Of a stretch of DNA of 14,775 bases, positions 11,229 to 14,775 are shown one piece after another; positions within the stretch are counted from its first letter, which is position 1, and every line of letters begins with the position of its first letter. The translations under genes and the position numbers were made by a program. The stretch spans positions 1 to 14,775 of the forward strand of contig CAYYYI010000059.1 of the NCBI GenBank assembly GCA_964475735.1, written 5' to 3'. The notes under the pieces are model-generated. The model saw only the letters and a program-made list of their open reading frames with translations. It was not told the origin of the DNA and ran no database searches. The DNA is from UCB2 sp964475735. GTDB taxonomy: Bacteria; Chloroflexota; Dehalococcoidia; Tepidiformales; Tepidiformaceae.

Positions 11229-12845
11229 GTGGACCAGGAACAGCAACCACCATCGTCGACGCCCTTTCTCGGCCGCTCTGCCACGCGGCGGGCCATCCTC
11301 GCGGGCGGCGCGGCCATTGCCGCCGCCGGTACCGCCGGGGCGATGGTCACTCTGGGCCTCCAGTCGAACGACGGCCAGGCTCCGCCCGGCGCCGGTCCCG
11401 GCGGTGGCGTCAGCAACGGCGGCGCGGGCAAGCAGCCCGCCACGCCCGTACCCGAAGACCTCGACCGCCCCATCGATGACCCGAAGCGCCGTGCGGCGCA
11501 CCTTCTCCGCCGCGCAGGGTTCGGGGGCACGCGCGCCCAGATAGAGGAGTTCGCCGCCCTCTCGCATGAGGAGGCCGCCGACCGCCTCCTCAACTACGAG
11601 GCAGTCGATAACTCCGCGCTCGATGCCATGCTGGCGGCGGCCAACCTGAACCTGGTCGATAGCCCACGTGACCTGCAGCGCTGGTGGCTCCTGCGGATGG
11701 CCTTCACGGCGCGGCCCCTGGAAGAGCGCATGACCTTCATCTGGCACGGGCTGCTCACCAGCCAGGTGAGCAAGATTGGCGGCCAGCGTGCCAAGCTCAT
11801 GGTCATTCAGAACGAGCTCTACCGCGCCAATGCCCTGCCGAAGTACGACACGCTCATCAAAGCCGTCAGCCGCGACCCGGCGATGCTCTTCTACCTCGAT
11901 ACGGTCGACAGCACGAAGGAGCACCCCAACGAGAACTACGCGCGCGAGCTGATGGAGCTATTCACCCTCGGGGTGGGCAACTACACGGAGGACGACGTCC
12001 GTGAAAGCGCCCGCGCCTTCACGGGATGGCGCTTCACGCCGCCTGCGAAGCCGCCGGTCGACCTGAACACGTTGAGCAAAGAGGAGCGGCGCCAAATCGA
12101 GCATGGACTGATCGATGAGTGGGAGCCCAGGTTCCTCCTCGTTGGCCGGAGGCACGACTACGGCCAGAAGACCTTCCTGGGCAAGACCGGCCCCTGGGAC
12201 GGCGACGACATTGTGGACATCATCATGGGGCAGCCCGCAGCCGGGCGGTTCATCTGCCGGCGCCTGTTCATGGAGTTCGCCCACCTCAGCCCGGACGAAA
12301 AGACCATCGACGCTCTCTTGCAGGTGTGGGACGAAAGCGGCCACGACATCCGGGCCATCGTCCGCGCCATCCTCGTGAGCGACGAGTTCTACTCCGAACG
12401 CTCCTACCGGGCCATTGTCCGCAGCCCGGTCGAGTTCATGGTGGGCGCCCTGCGCGGCTTGGAGATACGTGAGCTCGCCGCGGGCGCCATCAACGAGCGC
12501 GCCTATCGCGGCATGGACCAGATCCTCTTCGAGCCGCCCAACGTCGCGGGCTGGCCGGGCGGGGCCGCGTGGCTCTCTTCCAGCACCTTCTTCGCCCGCG
12601 TGAACTTCCTCGACCAGTTCCTCTTTGGCCTGCGGGGCCAGCCCACCATGCTCCCCGCACTTGCCGGGGCGGCCACCGCCGAAGAGGTGGCCGACCGGGT
12701 TCTCGAAGTGCTCGTCGACGGCAACGTCCCGAATGAGTCGCGCGAAGCGCTGTACGCTCACGCGCGCACGATCGCGAATGCTCAGGAGCGGGCCGCAACG
12801 GTGGCCTACCTGGTGCTCGCCAGCCCCGAATACCAGCTCATCTAG
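11229..12845 (+). CDS. DUF1800 family protein, probable Tat-exported
   Basis: This 538-aa protein belongs to the DUF1800 family. The N-terminus has a Tat-like signal, SATRRAILAGG with R20-R21, followed by a hydrophobic Ala/Gly stretch and a Gly/Pro-rich linker (about 48-78). Family blocks are AAHLLRRAGFGGT at 89-101, a WH pair at 172-173, NENYARELMELFTLG at 234-248, ARAFTGW at 261-267, HDYGQKTFLG at 309-318 and PPNVAGWPGG at 436-445. The biochemical role is not established. The start is GTG with GGGG about eight bases upstream. The stop TAG overlaps the ribosome binding site of the next gene, so the two are cotranscribed. DUF1800 and DUF1501 genes are commonly adjacent, which suggests one exported complex or pathway. 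Confidence 0.92.
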   Translation: MDQEQQPPSSTPFLGRSATRRAILAGGAAIAAAGTAGAMVTLGLQSNDGQAPPGAGPGGGVSNGGAGKQPATPVPEDLDRPIDDPKRRAAHLLRRAGFGGTRAQIEEFAALSHEEAADRLLNYEAVDNSALDAMLAAANLNLVDSPRDLQRWWLLRMAFTARPLEERMTFIWHGLLTSQVSKIGGQRAKLMVIQNELYRANALPKYDTLIKAVSRDPAMLFYLDTVDSTKEHPNENYARELMELFTLGVGNYTEDDVRESARAFTGWRFTPPAKPPVDLNTLSKEERRQIEHGLIDEWEPRFLLVGRRHDYGQKTFLGKTGPWDGDDIVDIIMGQPAAGRFICRRLFMEFAHLSPDEKTIDALLQVWDESGHDIRAIVRAILVSDEFYSERSYRAIVRSPVEFMVGALRGLEIRELAAGAINERAYRGMDQILFEPPNVAGWPGGAAWLSSSTFFARVNFLDQFLFGLRGQPTMLPALAGAATAEEVADRVLEVLVDGNVPNESREALYAHARTIANAQERAATVAYLVLASPEYQLI

Positions 12846-12856
12846 GAGGCGCGGCC

Positions 12857-14101
12857 ATGATTTCGCGCAGGGACTTCATCAAGGGAACCGCCCTGGTCAG
12901 CATCGGCGCCACGGCGGGGTCGCTGCTCAAGGGCTCGCTGGCGTTCGCCGCCCAGAACCCGGCCTACACCGCCGCGGACAACGGCAAGGTGCTGGTGCTC
13001 GTACAGATGGCGGGCGGCAACGATGGCCTGAACACACTCGTCCCGGTGGGCGACTCTGCCTACCGCTCCGCCCGCAAGACCCTCGGGGTGGCGGACGAGG
13101 CGGCCCTGCCCCTTGAGCCCGGCTTCGGCCTGCACCCGGATCTGGCCGGGCTCAAGGGGTTATGGGACCAGGGCAAGCTCGCTGCCGTCCGCGGCGTCGG
13201 CTATCCCGGCCAGGACTACAGCCACTTCAAGTCGATGGCCATCTGGCAGGCGGGCGACCCCGGACTGACGTTCCAGGACGGCTGGCTCGGCCGCACCCTC
13301 GAGGCGCTGGAATCGCAGCAGCACGACCCGTTCTTCGGCTTCAATGTGGGCACTTCCACCCCGGCGGAGATGCGCTCGGCTGAGATTCCAATCCCCTCCG
13401 TCCAGAACGAGGCCGACTACGGCTTCAAGGTGCGGAACAAGCCGGGCGATGGCTCGGACCCCCGCACGGCCACGCTCCTCAAGCTTTACGAGCAGTACCC
13501 GGCGGCTTCGCCCTATGGCGTGCTCCTCGAGACAGCCGTCGATAGCGCCGTGGCGAGCTCGAAGCAGCTGGCGGATGCCGGGAAGGTCTACAAGCCGGCT
13601 GTGGAATACCCGAAGACCTCGTTCGCCTCGGGGCTTTCGCTCCTGTCCGAAGTGATTGTGGGCGGCCTCGGCATGCGCGTGGGCCACATCACCCTCGGAG
13701 GGTTCGACACTCACTCCAGCCAGGCCACGGACCATCCACGGCTCATGCAGGAACTGGACCAGGGGCTGACGGCTTTCTACAACGACCTTGTCGCCCAGGG
13801 GAAGGCCCAGGACGTGCTCGTGCTCACCTGGAGCGAGTTCGGCCGCCGAGTCCAGGAGAACGCCAGCGGTGGCACGGACCACGGCGCCGCCAGCGTCCTC
13901 TTTGCCCTGGGCGATGGTGTGCAGCGCGGCCTCTACGGCGACCCGCCCGACCTGAAGAACCTCGTCGACAATGGCAACGTGCCCTTCACCACGGACTTCC
14001 GCCGCGTCTACGCGACCGTCATCGAACGGTGGCTTGGCGTTCCATCCGAGCCCCTTCTCGGCCAGGTCTGGGAGCCGCTCGGATTCTTGAAGGCGGCGTA
14101 G
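12857..14101 (+). CDS. DUF1501 family protein, Tat-exported, alkaline-phosphatase-superfamily-like
   Basis: This 414-aa protein opens with a clear twin-arginine signal, SRRDFIKG at 3-10, a hydrophobic segment, and a probable cleavage after AFA (A31). DUF1501 proteins are related to the alkaline phosphatase/sulfatase superfamily. Candidate metal ligands at the expected motifs are D56 (AGGNDGLN), H123 (YSHFKS), D284 and H286 (GGFDTHS), and D341 with H342 (GGTDHGAAS). W325-SEFGRR is also family-typical. The substrate is unknown. AGGAGG lies seven bases before the ATG and overlaps the stop of the DUF1800 gene. It likely acts outside the cytoplasm, together with its neighbour. Confidence 0.93.
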   Translation: MISRRDFIKGTALVSIGATAGSLLKGSLAFAAQNPAYTAADNGKVLVLVQMAGGNDGLNTLVPVGDSAYRSARKTLGVADEAALPLEPGFGLHPDLAGLKGLWDQGKLAAVRGVGYPGQDYSHFKSMAIWQAGDPGLTFQDGWLGRTLEALESQQHDPFFGFNVGTSTPAEMRSAEIPIPSVQNEADYGFKVRNKPGDGSDPRTATLLKLYEQYPAASPYGVLLETAVDSAVASSKQLADAGKVYKPAVEYPKTSFASGLSLLSEVIVGGLGMRVGHITLGGFDTHSSQATDHPRLMQELDQGLTAFYNDLVAQGKAQDVLVLTWSEFGRRVQENASGGTDHGAASVLFALGDGVQRGLYGDPPDLKNLVDNGNVPFTTDFRRVYATVIERWLGVPSEPLLGQVWEPLGFLKAA

Positions 14102-14120
14102 CGGGCCGGCCTTTGCCCGC
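14101..14120 (+). terminator. Hairpin after the DUF1501 gene
   Basis: GCGGGC (14101-14106) and GCCCGC (14115-14120) form a 6-bp stem with an 8-base loop that includes the last base of the stop codon. There is no T-run. It separates the exported pair from apt, which has its own candidate promoter. Confidence 0.33.
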
Positions 14121-14149
14121 GGTGGGTGAGCTCATGGGCTGCGGCGTAC

Positions 14150-14155
14150 TAGAAT
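14150..14155 (+). promoter_or_regulatory. Candidate -10 element for apt, leaderless
   Basis: TAGAAT ends seven bases before the apt ATG, with no ribosome binding site between. It matches the arrangement before the 58-aa gene at 8627, including the following CGCGC. No -35 consensus is visible. Confidence 0.45.
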
Positions 14156-14162
14156 TCGCGCC

Positions 14163-14675
14163 ATGGACCTCAAATCGTTCATCCGCGACGTGTCCGATTT
14201 CCCCCAGCCCGGCATTCTCTTCCGCGACATCACTCCCCTGTTGGCGGATACCGCCGCTTTCGCCGAGACCCTCGGCCTCCTGCAAGAGAACGCCGCGGCT
14301 GCCGGGCCCGCAGCCATCGTGGGCATTGAGTCGCGGGGCTTCCTCTTCGGTGGCCCGCTCGCCGACCGGATGAAGTTGCCATTTGTCCCCGTCCGCAAGC
14401 CCGGAAAGCTACCTTCGGCGCGCATGTCCGTTGAATACGCGCTCGAATACGGCGAGAGCCAGCTCGACATCCATGCCGACGCTCTGGTGCGCGGCCAGCG
14501 CGCCTTCATCGTCGACGATCTGCTCGCCACGGGCGGGACTGCGCGGGCGGCGGCCAAGCTTGTTGAACTGATCGGGGGCGTGGTCGCCGGGTTTGGGTTC
14601 GTTGTCGAACTTGAGGGGCTCAACGGTCGCGCCGCGCTCAATGGCTATGACGTGTTTAGCATCATTCGCTACTGA
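14163..14675 (+). CDS. apt: Adenine phosphoribosyltransferase
   Basis: This 170-aa enzyme converts adenine and PRPP to AMP and pyrophosphate in purine salvage. Seen are the N-terminal FPQPGILFRDITPLL at 13-27, ESRGFLFG at 56-63, VRKPGKLP at 77-84 and the PRPP loop IVDDLLATGGTA at 116-127. The length is normal for the family and no key block is missing. A frame cannot extend upstream, because TAG within the TAGAAT hexamer closes the frame of the nearest ATG. There is no ribosome binding site, which suggests a leaderless message. It lies 61 bases after the DUF1501 gene and is probably transcribed separately. Confidence 0.96.
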   Translation: MDLKSFIRDVSDFPQPGILFRDITPLLADTAAFAETLGLLQENAAAAGPAAIVGIESRGFLFGGPLADRMKLPFVPVRKPGKLPSARMSVEYALEYGESQLDIHADALVRGQRAFIVDDLLATGGTARAAAKLVELIGGVVAGFGFVVELEGLNGRAALNGYDVFSIIRY

Positions 14676-14703
14676 CGGTCGTCCGGCGTGCGTGTCCGGC
14701 TTA

Positions 14704-14775
14704 ATGCCAGAAACGTATGCGAAGTTGATCTTCCGTAAAGACTACAAAGGCATAGCATTCTGGTACTCGCCTGCA
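14704..14775 (+). CDS. Possible 5' end of a gene cut by the window edge
   Basis: From the ATG at 14704, 24 codons stay open to the window end (beginning MPETYAKLIFRKDYKGIAFW). The stretch is richer in A and T than the rest of the window and has no clear ribosome binding site. It is too short to assign, and it may be chance. Confidence 0.25.
   Translation, partial: MPETYAKLIFRKDYKGIAFWYSPA

Noticed and set aside
11124..12761. Two long minus-strand frames inside the DUF1800 gene
   Set aside because: They are shadows of a well-supported plus-strand gene with all family blocks in one frame.
1..14775. tRNA, rRNA, CRISPR array or riboswitch
   Set aside because: I saw no clover-leaf, ribosomal signature, regularly spaced repeat or known riboswitch core in the gaps, all of which are under 260 bases.

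Overview
This is a GC-rich (by eye about 65%), gene-dense bacterial chromosome segment with 15 well-supported protein genes (14 readily found, plus one 58-codon gene), one possible partial gene at the right edge, no RNA gene, no insertion sequence and no CRISPR. The gene set fits an environmental Chloroflexota bacterium best: a CysO/CysM cysteine system, a PAC2 protein, an archaeal-type SUI1/YciH factor and a DUF1800/DUF1501 Tat-exported pair. Actinobacteriota remain possible. The lineage is an inference from gene content.

Region 1 (7-3919, minus strand) is a five-gene cysteine operon. In transcription order it encodes an Rrf2-family regulator, a CysK-type cysteine synthase, a ubiquitin-like sulfur carrier fused to a MoeB/ThiF-type E1 enzyme, a free CysO-like carrier, and a CysM-type synthase resembling the mycobacterial O-phosphoserine enzyme. 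Two routes to cysteine therefore sit together: free sulfide with CysK, and protein-bound thiocarboxylate with E1, CysO and CysM. The free carrier ends in Gly-Gly-Ala-Leu, so it should need trimming, yet no JAMM protease gene is visible here.

Region 2 (4175-6735, plus strand) holds a CvpA-like membrane protein and two tandem lipoproteins of no family I recognise. Together the lipoproteins carry three copies of an acidic domain of about 150 residues, each framed by two cysteines 139-141 residues apart.

Region 3 (6767-8551, minus strand) is a compact PAC2 / unknown 176-aa protein / SUI1 operon. It runs divergently from region 4 (8627-10986, plus strand), which has a 58-aa protein, an amidase-signature hydrolase and an enoyl-CoA hydratase. 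The 75-bp divergent gap has a TAGAAT hexamer just before each first gene. The same hexamer precedes apt, which suggests leaderless transcripts.

Region 5 (11229-14101, plus strand) is a DUF1800/DUF1501 pair, both with twin-arginine signals. It is followed by apt (adenine salvage) and a possible partial gene. The longest gene-free stretches (3920-4174 and 10987-11228) are each under 300 bases and hold promoter-like or hairpin sequence only.
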